Part shown: piece after piece, positions 1 to 6,896 of the stretch
Position numbering within the stretch: the stretch's first letter is position 1
How the letters are laid out: each line of letters starts with the position of its first letter
NCBI GenBank assembly: GCA_900547945.1
Contig: URIT01000091.1
Span: 1 to 13,541 of the forward strand
DNA: 13,541 nucleotides
DNA from: an uncultured bacterium
GTDB taxonomy: Bacteria > Verrucomicrobiota > Kiritimatiellia > RFP12 > UBA1067
Direction: 5' to 3'
Translations under genes and position numbers: made by a program
Notes under the pieces: generated by a model
Told to the model about the DNA's origin: nothing
Seen by the model: only the letters and a program-made list of their open reading frames with translations
The model's database searches: none

Positions 1-14
1 TGGGGTTCGGAGAG

Positions 15-51
15 AAATCGGGATAAGCTGTCCCGAAAAAATCGGGATAAG
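15..51. repeat. Direct repeat forming alternative hairpins
   Basis: The 13-mer AAATCGGGATAAG occurs at 15-27 and again at 39-51, 24 bp apart. Between them lies TCCCGA (31-36). That arm can pair with the upstream TCGGGA, giving an 8-bp stem (18-25 with 29-36, one wobble pair, loop AGC). It can instead pair with the downstream TCGGGA (31-36 with 42-47, loop AAAAA). The two hairpins are mutually exclusive. There is no good T-tract on either strand, so a terminator is not supported. It could be the end of a repeat that starts outside the window. Confidence 0.5.
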
Positions 52-90
52 GGTGTCGCCTGGAAGCGGGTGGCGGGGGCGCGTGTGATG

Positions 91-99
91 TGGTATACT
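91..99 (+). promoter_or_regulatory. Extended -10 promoter for the TPR/lptE/ahb operon
   Basis: TGGTATACT is a TGn-extended -10 element (TATACT at 94-99). The hexamer at a 17-bp spacing, TGGCGG (71-76), is a poor -35, as is common for extended -10 promoters. Transcription would begin near 106 and give a leader of about 30 nt before the ATG at 137. Confidence 0.5.
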
Positions 100-136
100 G
101 TGCGGAAACGGTACGAAAACGGATAACGGACAGGGC

Positions 137-1207
137 ATGGGCAACACGTTTTGGAAAATCGGATTGTGCGCCGTCGCGATGATGGCGCTGGGTGCGGTTC
201 AGGCGGCGCCGGCGCGGAGCGTGGCGGGGGCCTCGACGGGCGGCAACTCGCCGTATGCGACGGACGCCTATCCGGGCTTCGACGGGCTCGACGACGTGAA
301 GAAGCCCGAGCGCCGCGAGAAGAGCTGGTGGTTCGGCGTCAAGCGCGACACGCCGGCGGAGCAGTTCGCCTTCGCGCAGGAACTTGAGACGGAAGGCGAT
401 TCCAAGGGGGCCGCGAAGGCCTACGACGCGCTCGTGCGCGAATGGCCGGTTTCGAAGGAGGCGCCGCAGGCGCAGCTGCGGTTCGTGAAGCTGCTGGCCG
501 GTCCGCTGGAGGACTACGAGGAGGCGTTCGACCAGCTGGAATACCTGCTGGACTTCTACGCGCGCGACTGCAGGTACCAGGAGCTCGTGGAATACGGCTA
601 CCGGCTCGTGAACACGATGGTCGAGAAGAAGAAGTCCTGGTTCGGCTTCTCGTTCCTCTCGAACCGCCTCGTGCGCCAGCACTACGAGTCGATCGTGCGG
701 CGCGCGCCGGGCGCCCCCTACGTGCCCGAGGCGATGCTCAAGATCGCCGACCTGCGCGAGCAGGACAGCCAGTACGAGGAGTCGTGCAAGGTCTACGCGA
801 CGCTGCAGAGCAAGTACCCCGTCTCCGTCGAGGCGCGCCGGGCGGCCTACCTGGAGGCGCGGGCGCGCATGTGGCTGTGCCGCCGCCTCGCGTACAACAT
901 CCCGCGCTGCCGCGACACGATGGGCTATCTGAAGATGACGTTGGCGCGGCGGCCCGACCTTGAGCAGGCCGAGGAGCTGAAGGGGTGGGCCGAGGAACTG
1001 AAGCGCTACATGGAGGAGGACGCCTACCGGAGCGCGAAGTTCTACGACTCGAAGCAGCGCACGCGCCATGCGGCGCGCACGTCGTGGGAGCGTTTCCTCG
1101 CCGAATATCCGGATTCCCCCCATGCGGAGACCGTGCGGGCGCGCATCGCCGAACTGGCGGAACCGCCGTCCGCAGCCGTCCCGCCCGTCGCCGAGCCGAA
1201 CAACTGA
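137..1207 (+). CDS. BamD-like tetratricopeptide protein, secreted
   Basis: A 356-residue protein with an N-terminal signal peptide (hydrophobic stretch about residues 7-23, likely cleavage after AVQA). The mature part is helical, with TPR-like repeats resembling BamD/YfiO: a helix pair with GAAKAYDALVREWP (about residues 93-106), a later copy with EESCKVYATLQSKYP (about 214-228), and a C-terminal one with SWERFLAEYPDSPHAE. BamD-type proteins sit at the inner face of the outer membrane and help BamA insert beta-barrels. No lipobox cysteine is visible after the signal peptide, unlike classical BamD, so it may be periplasmic. The RBS is weak (GGACAGGG close to the ATG), but the signal peptide fits this start. 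It is followed after 14 bp by lptE, which supports an envelope-biogenesis role. BamD orthology versus a generic TPR protein is undecided. Confidence 0.75.
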   Translation: MGNTFWKIGLCAVAMMALGAVQAAPARSVAGASTGGNSPYATDAYPGFDGLDDVKKPERREKSWWFGVKRDTPAEQFAFAQELETEGDSKGAAKAYDALVREWPVSKEAPQAQLRFVKLLAGPLEDYEEAFDQLEYLLDFYARDCRYQELVEYGYRLVNTMVEKKKSWFGFSFLSNRLVRQHYESIVRRAPGAPYVPEAMLKIADLREQDSQYEESCKVYATLQSKYPVSVEARRAAYLEARARMWLCRRLAYNIPRCRDTMGYLKMTLARRPDLEQAEELKGWAEELKRYMEEDAYRSAKFYDSKQRTRHAARTSWERFLAEYPDSPHAETVRARIAELAEPPSAAVPPVAEPNN

Positions 1208-1221
1208 AAGGTACCAGGTCC

Positions 1222-1746
1222 ATGAAACGTCGCGCATTCCTCCTTCTCGTTCCCGCCTTGGCGCTCTGTGGCTGCTCGGGTCTGCCGGACTACCGGTGGA
1301 CGTCCCGCGTGCCGGATGAGATCCGCACGGTCGCGGTGCCCGTGTTCGAGAACCGCACGCAGTCGGCCGAGCTGGGCCCGATCGTGACGCAGTACACGCT
1401 CCGCGAGTTCCAGCGCGAGGGCACGTTCTCCATCCGCCGCTCCGGCGACTCGTCCATCGAGGTGCAGGGCGCGCTCGTGAAGGCGGAGCGCCGCCCGGTC
1501 TCCTACGACCGCGGCTACGGCATGCGCGCGGGCGAGTACCGCTACTTCGTGACGGCCAAGGTGTCGCTCGTCGACAAGGAGGCCGGCAAGGTGCTGGTGG
1601 ACGGACGCACGTACGTGGCGGAGACGACGTTCCTCGTGCAGGGAGACCTGCTGACGGGCCAGCGCGACGCGGCGCAGCGCATTGCGGCCGACCTCGCCCG
1701 CCAGATCGTCGACGACGTCGTCAGCTATCCGTACAACAAGCGGTGA
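1222..1746 (+). CDS. lptE: LPS-assembly lipoprotein LptE
   Basis: A 174-residue lipoprotein. LptE plugs the LptD barrel in the outer membrane and assists the final step of lipopolysaccharide export. The signal peptide starts MKRRAFLLLVPALAL and ends in the lipobox L15-C16-G17-C18, with C18 the likely lipidated residue. The mature protein has the family pattern: VAVPVFENRTQ near the start, then alternating strands ending in a helical segment (AAQRIAADLARQIVDDVV). I chose ATG 1222 because it gives a complete lipoprotein signal; the open frame extends upstream only as overlap with the preceding gene. It lies 14 bp after the TPR gene, and its stop overlaps the GTG start of the next gene. LptD itself is not in the window. 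Confidence 0.85.
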   Translation: MKRRAFLLLVPALALCGCSGLPDYRWTSRVPDEIRTVAVPVFENRTQSAELGPIVTQYTLREFQREGTFSIRRSGDSSIEVQGALVKAERRPVSYDRGYGMRAGEYRYFVTAKVSLVDKEAGKVLVDGRTYVAETTFLVQGDLLTGQRDAAQRIAADLARQIVDDVVSYPYNKR

Positions 1747-2732
1747 GCGTGGACGACGCGGCGATGGTGGTCGCGCTGCAGCGGGGGATTCCGCTGTGCG
1801 CGCGTCCGTTCGAGGAGCTTTCACGCGAGCTGGGATGCGGCGAGGCGGACCTCCTCGCCTGCCTGGCGCGCCAGCGGGCGGTGGGGACGGTGCGCCGGTT
1901 CGGCGCCGTCTTCGACACGCGCCGTCTCGGCTACCGTTCCGCGCTTTGCGCCGCCGCGGTGTCCGTGGAGGCGCTTGACGCGGCGGCGGCGAAGCTGACG
2001 CCCCTTGCGGGCGTGACGCACTGCTACGTGCGCGAAGCCACGTCCGCTCTGCGGCCGGGCGTTCCGAACCTCTGGTTCACGCTCAGCTATCCGGCGGACA
2101 TCTTCCCGGCGATGGTGGACGAGGTGGCCGCGCGCCTGGGGCCGTATGCCCTGCATGTCCTGCCGGCGACGCGCCGCTACAAGGTGGATGTGGTCTTCGG
2201 CGCCGCCACGCGCGCACGGGAGGAGGACGTGGCGGAGGGCGACGATCTGCCGCCCGTCACGGCGCGGGACCGTGCCGTCATCGGGGCGCTGCAGGGCGAC
2301 ACGGAGGCGCGGGCCGATTTCTTCGCGGCCCTCGCCGGGCGGCTGGGCATGAAGGAATGGGATCTCCTCTCGACGCTGGAAATCTGGCGGCGGAAGGGGC
2401 GGCTCAAGCGCATCGGGCTTCTCCTCCACCACCGGAACGCGGGGTGGTCCGCAAACGGCATGTGCTGCTGGCGGGTGGCGGGCGACACGGCGGCGGCGGG
2501 CCGCGCGCTCGCGGCGCGCGGCGAGGTGACGCACTGCTACGAACGGCCCGAGGCGCCGAACTTCCCCTACAACCTCTTCGCGATGGTCCACGCCCGCGCG
2601 GCGGCGGAGGCGAACGCGCAGTTCGCGTCCCTCTCCGCAGAGGTCAACCGGGTGGCCGGCACCGCCGTGCCCGCCGTGATGCTCCTTTCCACGCGCGAAT
2701 ACAAGAAAACGTCCATGACGTTCTTTGCGTGA
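1743..2732 (+). CDS. Fused siroheme decarboxylase (AhbA-AhbB / NirD-type, AsnC/Lrp-like)
   Basis: A 329-residue protein of two tandem Lrp/AsnC-like halves. The N half (about 1-155) has a winged-helix region with VRRFGAV (residues 50-56), LGY, VTHCY (91-95) and LPATRRYKVDVVF. The C half (about 175-329) has LKRIGLLLHHR, AGWSANGM, VTHCYERPEAPNFPYNLF (starting near residue 262) and LLSTREYKK. These paired motifs are the hallmark of siroheme decarboxylases. In the known family these remove two acetate side chains from siroheme to give 12,18-didecarboxysiroheme, in the alternative haem pathway or on the way to haem d1. In many organisms the two halves are separate subunits; here they are one chain. 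The GTG start (1743) overlaps the lptE stop TGA, implying translational coupling; ATG 1764 is an alternative. No other haem gene is in the window. A simple Lrp regulator is less likely because the motifs are duplicated. Confidence 0.82.
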   Translation: MSVDDAAMVVALQRGIPLCARPFEELSRELGCGEADLLACLARQRAVGTVRRFGAVFDTRRLGYRSALCAAAVSVEALDAAAAKLTPLAGVTHCYVREATSALRPGVPNLWFTLSYPADIFPAMVDEVAARLGPYALHVLPATRRYKVDVVFGAATRAREEDVAEGDDLPPVTARDRAVIGALQGDTEARADFFAALAGRLGMKEWDLLSTLEIWRRKGRLKRIGLLLHHRNAGWSANGMCCWRVAGDTAAAGRALAARGEVTHCYERPEAPNFPYNLFAMVHARAAAEANAQFASLSAEVNRVAGTAVPAVMLLSTREYKKTSMTFFA

Positions 2733-2740
2733 TTTTGCAG

Positions 2741-2769
2741 TTGCGGGACGGAGGGGAATCTGGTAAACT
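2741..2769 (+). promoter_or_regulatory. Promoter of the tRNA gene
   Basis: TTGCGG (2741-2746) and TAAACT (2764-2769) are separated by exactly 17 bp, and the -10 is TG-extended (TGGTAAACT from 2761). It begins 8 bp after the preceding stop codon and would start transcription around 2776, just before the tRNA. Confidence 0.65.
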
Positions 2770-2781
2770 ACTTTCTCGTTC

Positions 2782-2856
2782 GGCGAGATAGCTCAACGGT
2801 AGAGCATCAGAATCATAATCTGCTGGTTGAGGGTTCGAATCCCCCTCTCGCCACCA
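2782..2856 (+). tRNA. tRNA with CAT anticodon (elongator Met, or Ile2)
   Basis: A full cloverleaf can be drawn: acceptor GGCGAGA (2782-2788) pairs with TCTCGCC (2846-2852), D-arm stem GCTC/GAGC, anticodon stem TCAGA/TCTGC with loop ATCATAA, anticodon CAT at 2814-2816 preceded by U33, and T-arm GAGGG-TTCGAAT-CCCCC. CCA is encoded (2854-2856). It lacks the initiator hallmarks: position 1-72 is a normal G-C pair and the anticodon stem does not have the three G-C pairs. It is therefore elongator tRNA-Met or a lysidine-modified tRNA-Ile2; I cannot decide which. The T-stem has one A-C mismatch and the anticodon stem one T-C mismatch at its outer end. Confidence 0.95.
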
Positions 2857-2865
2857 TACCAAAGG

Positions 2866-2888
2866 CCACCGTACGTGCGGTGGTTTTT
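2866..2888 (+). terminator. Rho-independent terminator after the tRNA
   Basis: CCACCG (2866-2871) pairs perfectly with CGGTGG (2878-2883) around the loop TACGTG, followed by TTTTT (2884-2888) and then GCTTTT. It begins 10 nt after the tRNA CCA end and isolates the tRNA from trmO. Confidence 0.85.
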
Positions 2889-2905
2889 GCTTTTCGGATG
2901 ACGGC

Positions 2906-3688
2906 ATGAACTTCGAGCCCATCGGCATCTTCCACGGCGGGGCCGCGCGCAAGTACGAGGCGCCGCGGCAGGGCGTGTTCGCTGGCGGCGCGGGGCGGGT
3001 GGAGCTGGCGGCGGGGCGCAACTTCGAGACGGCGCTCCGGGACCTCGACGGGTTCGCGCGCATCTGGCTCGTCTTCGTCTTCGACCGGAACGGCGGCGGG
3101 TGGCGTCCGACGGCGCATCCGCCCGTGACGGCGCCGGGTGTTCCGCGCGTGGGCGTCTTCGCGTCGCGCGCGCCGTACCGCCCCAACCCGATCGGGCTTT
3201 CCTGCGTGCGCCTCGTCGCCGTCCGGGGGCGCGTCGTCGAGGTCGAGGAGGCGGACCTGCTGGACGGAACGCCCATCCTGGACATCAAGCCGTACATTCC
3301 GGCGGCGGACGCCTTCCCCGGCGTGAAGGCGGGCTGGGTGGACGCCCAGGACCACTGGCGCGTCGTCGCCACGGCGGCGTTCGAGACGGCGGCCGCGTGC
3401 GTGCGCGCGGCGGGCGGGCAGGATCTTCTCGCGACGGCAAGGCTGCAGCTCGCGGGGGAGCCGTTCGACGCCTCGCGGAAGCGCGTGGTGCGCACGGGGG
3501 CGAACGCGGGGACGTTCTCGGTGCGGATGTTCCGGCTGGACTTCGCGGTGGACGAGGCGGCGCGCGTGGTGACGCTGCTCGGCATCCGAAGCGGTTACAC
3601 GGCGGCGGAACTTGCGGCGGCGGACGATCCGTACGCGGACAAGGCGGTCCACCGGGCGTTTGTCGCCGCGCAGGCTAGATGTACTTGA
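2906..3688 (+). CDS. trmO: tRNA (N6-threonylcarbamoyladenosine-37) methyltransferase TrmO
   Basis: A 260-residue protein of the TrmO/TsaA (YaeB-like) family, a single-domain SAM-dependent enzyme that methylates N6 of t6A37 in tRNAs reading ACN codons. Family signatures are clear: the N-terminal PIGIFH, the KYEAPRQG motif (canonical form K-F-G-x-P-R-Q), LDGFARIWLVFVF, then ASRAPYRPNPIGLS and LLDGTPILDIKPYIP. The ATG at 2906 begins the conserved strand. No strong Shine-Dalgarno sequence is visible, and the strong terminator ends 18 nt upstream, so the promoter is unclear. The 3' end runs 14 bp into the convergent minus-strand gene. The neighbouring tRNA gene may be coincidental. Confidence 0.9.
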   Translation: MNFEPIGIFHGGAARKYEAPRQGVFAGGAGRVELAAGRNFETALRDLDGFARIWLVFVFDRNGGGWRPTAHPPVTAPGVPRVGVFASRAPYRPNPIGLSCVRLVAVRGRVVEVEEADLLDGTPILDIKPYIPAADAFPGVKAGWVDAQDHWRVVATAAFETAAACVRAAGGQDLLATARLQLAGEPFDASRKRVVRTGANAGTFSVRMFRLDFAVDEAARVVTLLGIRSGYTAAELAAADDPYADKAVHRAFVAAQARCT

Positions 3689-4523
3689 GGACCGTGGGGG
3701 TGACGTCCACGAGGGACTTCACCTGGGCGCGGATTTCGGCCTCGCGGGGGCCGAAGGCGATGAAGGGAACGGGGTTGCGGGTGTGGCCGCGCTCGTTCAT
3801 GGCCTCGATGTTGCCGTGGTCGGCGGTCATGAGAAGGGTGATGCCGGCGGCCTCGGTGAAGCGGACGAGGGTGGAAAGGAAGCGGTCGTAGGTGCGCAGG
3901 ACGGAACAGGCGCGGTCGTAGTCCATCGAGTGGCCCGAGACATCCGTCTGGAAGAACTCGTAGAGGGTGAAGTCGTGGGCGCGGGCGAGGTTGAAGAGGT
4001 GTTCGGCGGCGTCCTCGGGGGTGACGAGGGGAACGTCGGGGTAGCGGTCCTGGATGGTCTCGCGTGTGAGGTCCTGCATGACGGCCTGGTCGTCGAGGAG
4101 GTCGCCCAGGGTGGAGACGACCTCGGGGGTGGTGAGGGCCATCACGGTGGTGACGCTCTTGAAGCGGCGGGGGACGAGCTCGGCGGCGGATTCGACGAGG
4201 TAGGCGTCGGCGAACTTGACGCGCTTGCCGCGGGCCCTGAGCTGGAGGAAGAGGTTGTCCTCCTCGATTTTCCGGCGCAGTCCGGGGCCGGGGAAGCCTT
4301 CGCAGTGGCGGCCCATGAAGAGGGGGGCGTTCACGCCGGTGAACATGGTGGCCTGCCCGGTGGCGGACTGCGGAAGCCCCTCGACCGAGAGGCAGGCGTC
4401 AATGGGGACGCTGTGCCGCTCGATGAGGCGGCACAGAGCGGGGCAGACCTCGGGGTTGACGGGGTTGTCCGCCGCCGGCTCCCGCAGCCCGACGCCGTCG
4501 ATGAAGAGGAAGAGGATCTTCAC
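3675..4523 (-). CDS. Alkaline-phosphatase/phosphoglycerate-mutase superfamily metalloenzyme
   Basis: A 282-residue protein starting at a GTG that overlaps the upstream gene's TGA (GTGA), so the two are coupled. It has the core metal sites of the superfamily: KILFLFIDGVGL at the N-terminus (D9 as metal ligand), QSATGQATMFTG (about residues 52-63, with T55 a likely nucleophile), and a C-terminal TADHGN followed by RGHTRNPVPFIAFGP supplying the Asp/His ligands. It is much shorter than iPGM (about 510 residues) and lacks an evident inserted iPGM domain. It ends with VDVTPTVLKYI, as in related phosphatases. Substrate unknown; it probably hydrolyses or transfers a phosphate ester. There is no signal peptide, so it is cytoplasmic. 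Phosphopentomutase is less likely because of the short length. Confidence 0.8.
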   Translation of the reverse strand: MKILFLFIDGVGLREPAADNPVNPEVCPALCRLIERHSVPIDACLSVEGLPQSATGQATMFTGVNAPLFMGRHCEGFPGPGLRRKIEEDNLFLQLRARGKRVKFADAYLVESAAELVPRRFKSVTTVMALTTPEVVSTLGDLLDDQAVMQDLTRETIQDRYPDVPLVTPEDAAEHLFNLARAHDFTLYEFFQTDVSGHSMDYDRACSVLRTYDRFLSTLVRFTEAAGITLLMTADHGNIEAMNERGHTRNPVPFIAFGPREAEIRAQVKSLVDVTPTVLKYI

Positions 4524-5446
4524 TTGGTCTTGGCGGGGAGCGCGGGAAGGGCGCAGCCGGCCTCCTTCATTTCGGCCCGGAGCGTGTCGAGGGATTTCTG
4601 GTCGTCCTTGGCCTTTTCGTGCGCCGTGGCGAAGAAGCGCTTCGCCTCGGCGAGGTAGGCGTCGGCCTGCGCGGCGTCGCCCAGCTCGCGGGTCATCTTC
4701 GCGCAGCGCATGTAGTTGCGGGCGACGACCCAGTCGCGGGAGTAGACGATGCCCGTGGTGGGATCGCAGTCCTCGAAGTCCTTCTGCTCGTCGGAGAGCA
4801 TGAATGCGCCGAACGCAAGCAGCTGCTTGACGGCCTCCTTCTTGTCGCCGGCCGCCATGGCCTTGTGGGCGCGGAGCTTGGCGGCGGTGCCCCTGCACCA
4901 GCCGGGCGAGCGCTTCGGCACGCCCTCGCCCTCCAGGTAGGCGATGGCGCCGTCGAAGTCGCCGGAGAGGAAGAAGCCGTCGAGGCGGCGTTCCCGGAGG
5001 GCGTTCGCGGCGGGTTCGGAGAGGACGTTCCGCTTGAGGAGCCTGTCGGAGAAGGCGAGGAGCTCCTTCAGGCGGGCGGCGTCCGCCGGCTTCGCGCCGC
5101 CGTCGCCCGCGAAGCGGATGAACTGGTCCTCGGTGAGCTGGCCGATGTAGTCGTAGGGCACGGCGGTGAGCATCCCGCAGCGCAGGGTCCAGAACCGCCA
5201 GGGGCTCGCCGAGCCGTCGGCGGCGGGGACGAACCAGGTGTGGAACGCGGTTTCACCGGCCAGCTTCTCCAGGAAGGGCAGCACCGCCTCGGGCGCGCAG
5301 GCCCGCAGCGCCTTGCCGGCCTCCTTGCGCGCGGCGCGGCGGGAGTCGGGCGTATCGCGGCGCGACCAGGCCCAGGAGACGGCGCCGACGGCGAGGGCGG
5401 CCAGGACGAACACGAGGCAAACGGGCAGAACGACTTTTTTCAGCAT
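4520..5446 (-). CDS. Membrane-anchored helical protein of unknown function
   Basis: A 308-residue protein that I do not recognise. Residues about 4-27 form a single hydrophobic segment (VVLPVCLVFVLAALAVGAV) preceded by KK, giving a signal anchor or an uncleaved signal peptide. The rest is Ala/Leu/Glu-rich and helical, with TPR-like patches (FDGAIAYLEGEG; DAAQADAYLAEAKRFFATAHEKAK near the C-terminus). This suggests a repeat scaffold on the periplasmic side. The start at 5446 has a good Shine-Dalgarno sequence (AAAGGAAA, minus strand) and a promoter 30 bp further up. It is the first gene of a two-gene operon with the metalloenzyme, overlapping by 4 bp, so the two products probably act together. 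No catalytic motif is visible. Confidence 0.75.
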   Translation of the reverse strand: MLKKVVLPVCLVFVLAALAVGAVSWAWSRRDTPDSRRAARKEAGKALRACAPEAVLPFLEKLAGETAFHTWFVPAADGSASPWRFWTLRCGMLTAVPYDYIGQLTEDQFIRFAGDGGAKPADAARLKELLAFSDRLLKRNVLSEPAANALRERRLDGFFLSGDFDGAIAYLEGEGVPKRSPGWCRGTAAKLRAHKAMAAGDKKEAVKQLLAFGAFMLSDEQKDFEDCDPTTGIVYSRDWVVARNYMRCAKMTRELGDAAQADAYLAEAKRFFATAHEKAKDDQKSLDTLRAEMKEAGCALPALPAKTK

Positions 5447-5476
5447 GGCAGTTTCCTTTGATCCTACTGGTGCAAT

Positions 5477-5505
5477 AGTATAGTCTGAATTGGCATTTGA
5501 CGCAA
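5477..5505 (-). promoter_or_regulatory. Minus-strand promoter of the two-gene operon
   Basis: Read on the minus strand, TTGCGT (5505-5500) and TATACT (5482-5477) are separated by 17 bp. The predicted start near 5470 gives a leader of about 24 nt. Its -35 shares three bases with the -35 of the divergent hom promoter. Confidence 0.6.
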
Positions 5506-5525
5506 GGGGGTTCGTGCGGTATCAT
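5497..5525 (+). promoter_or_regulatory. Promoter of hom-rlmB
   Basis: TTGACG (5497-5502) and TATCAT (5520-5525) have a 17-bp spacing; each matches consensus at 5 of 6 positions. The predicted leader is about 54 nt to the ATG at 5586. It overlaps the oppositely oriented promoter at 5477-5505. Confidence 0.6.
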
Positions 5526-5585
5526 ATAAGGCCATCTGCGGCGGCGGAGGGTTTCCGCGCGCGAAAAGGAAGAAGAGGAAGCAAG

Positions 5586-6884
5586 ATGAAAGAAGTCGGA
5601 GTTGGCATCCTGGGGTTCGGCACGGTCGGCGCGGGCGTGGCGGAGGGTCTTTTGCGCAACCGCAGGGTCATGTCTGAACGCCTGGGCGTGGACGTCGTGC
5701 TGCGGAAGATCGCGGACCTGGACATCACGACGGACCGCGGCGTGGCGGTGGATCCGGACGTGCTGACGACGGACGCGCAGGGCGTCATCGCCGATCCGTC
5801 CGTGCAGATCGTCGTCGAAACGATCGGCGGCACCGGCATTGCGAAGACGTTCGTCCTCGCGGCCCTCAACGCCGGGAAGGCCGTCGTCACGGCCAACAAG
5901 AAGCTTCTCGCCGAATACGGGAAGGAGATCTTCGACGCGGCCGCGAAGAACGGGGTGGACATCTACTTCGGCGCCTCCGTGGGCGGCGGCATCCCGATCA
6001 TCCGCGCCGTGCGCGAGGGCCTTGCCGGCAACGAGATCCAGCAGATCCACGGTATCCTCAACGGCACCTGCAACTACATCCTCACGCGCATGGAGAACGA
6101 GGGGCGTCCCTTCGACGAAATCCTGGCCGACGCCCAGAAGCTCGGATATGCCGAGGCGGATCCCTCGCTCGACATCGACGGCTTCGACACGGCGCACAAG
6201 GCCTGCATCCTCAGCGCCCTCGCCTACGGCTTCCAGCCGTCGCTCGACCAGGTGCAGGTGGAGGGCATCCGGAACCTCTCCGGCAAGGACGTGCAGTACG
6301 CGGCCGACTTCGGCTACCGCATCAAGCTGCTCGCAGTCGTCGCCAAGCACGATGCGGACATCGAGGTGGGCGTTCACCCCACGCTCGTCCCCTTCGACCA
6401 CATGCTCGCGAGCGTGAACGGCGTCTTCAACGCCGCGATGGTGCGCGGCGACATGGTGGGCGACACGATGTTCTACGGACGCGGCGCCGGGCGCCTCCCC
6501 ACCGCCTCCACGGTCGTGGGCGACATCGGCGACATCGCCCGCAACATGGCCCACGGCGAGGTGCGCTACGCGCGCGCCGTGCCGACCTACGGCGAGGGTG
6601 TGACGAAGCTCCGCGCGCCGGGCGACATCGTGAGCCGCTTCTACCTGCGCTTCAACGTGGCGGACAAGGCGGGCGCCTTCGGCACGATGACGACGATCCT
6701 CGGGCGGAACGGCGTCTCGATCTCCGCCGCCGCGCAGAAGACGGCGAACGTGGACGAGAAGGGCTTCGTGCCCGTCGTCGTCCTCACCCACCCCGCGCCC
6801 GCGAAGGCGGTGGACGCCGCGCTCGCCGAGATCCGGGAGGCCGGCATCCTCAACGAGTCGCCCGTCAAGCTTCGCATGCTCTAG
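5586..6884 (+). CDS. hom: Homoserine dehydrogenase
   Basis: A 432-residue NAD(P)-dependent homoserine dehydrogenase, which reduces aspartate semialdehyde to homoserine in the threonine/methionine branch of the aspartate pathway. Visible parts: a Rossmann nucleotide-binding loop GFGTVGAG (residues 10-17); TANKKLLA, with the conserved lysine; the catalytic region GILNGTCNYILTRM, then GYAEADPSLDIDGFDTAHK with the conserved Asp and Lys residues; and a C-terminal ACT domain (from about residue 353, LRFNVADKAGAFGTM) for feedback regulation, probably by threonine. I chose ATG 5586 because AGAGGAA sits 5 nt upstream and the Rossmann fold begins at once. The frame is open further upstream to 5490, but that stretch contains the promoter. 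Length is normal for monofunctional Hom with ACT. rlmB follows after 12 bp. Confidence 0.95.
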   Translation: MKEVGVGILGFGTVGAGVAEGLLRNRRVMSERLGVDVVLRKIADLDITTDRGVAVDPDVLTTDAQGVIADPSVQIVVETIGGTGIAKTFVLAALNAGKAVVTANKKLLAEYGKEIFDAAAKNGVDIYFGASVGGGIPIIRAVREGLAGNEIQQIHGILNGTCNYILTRMENEGRPFDEILADAQKLGYAEADPSLDIDGFDTAHKACILSALAYGFQPSLDQVQVEGIRNLSGKDVQYAADFGYRIKLLAVVAKHDADIEVGVHPTLVPFDHMLASVNGVFNAAMVRGDMVGDTMFYGRGAGRLPTASTVVGDIGDIARNMAHGEVRYARAVPTYGEGVTKLRAPGDIVSRFYLRFNVADKAGAFGTMTTILGRNGVSISAAAQKTANVDEKGFVPVVVLTHPAPAKAVDAALAEIREAGILNESPVKLRML

Positions 6885-6896
6885 GAACGAGGCGCC

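Noticed and set aside
5490..5585. Longer N-terminus for homoserine dehydrogenase
   Set aside because: The extra 32 codons cover the promoter and Shine-Dalgarno and would precede the Rossmann fold with Arg-rich sequence; ATG 5586 fits the family.
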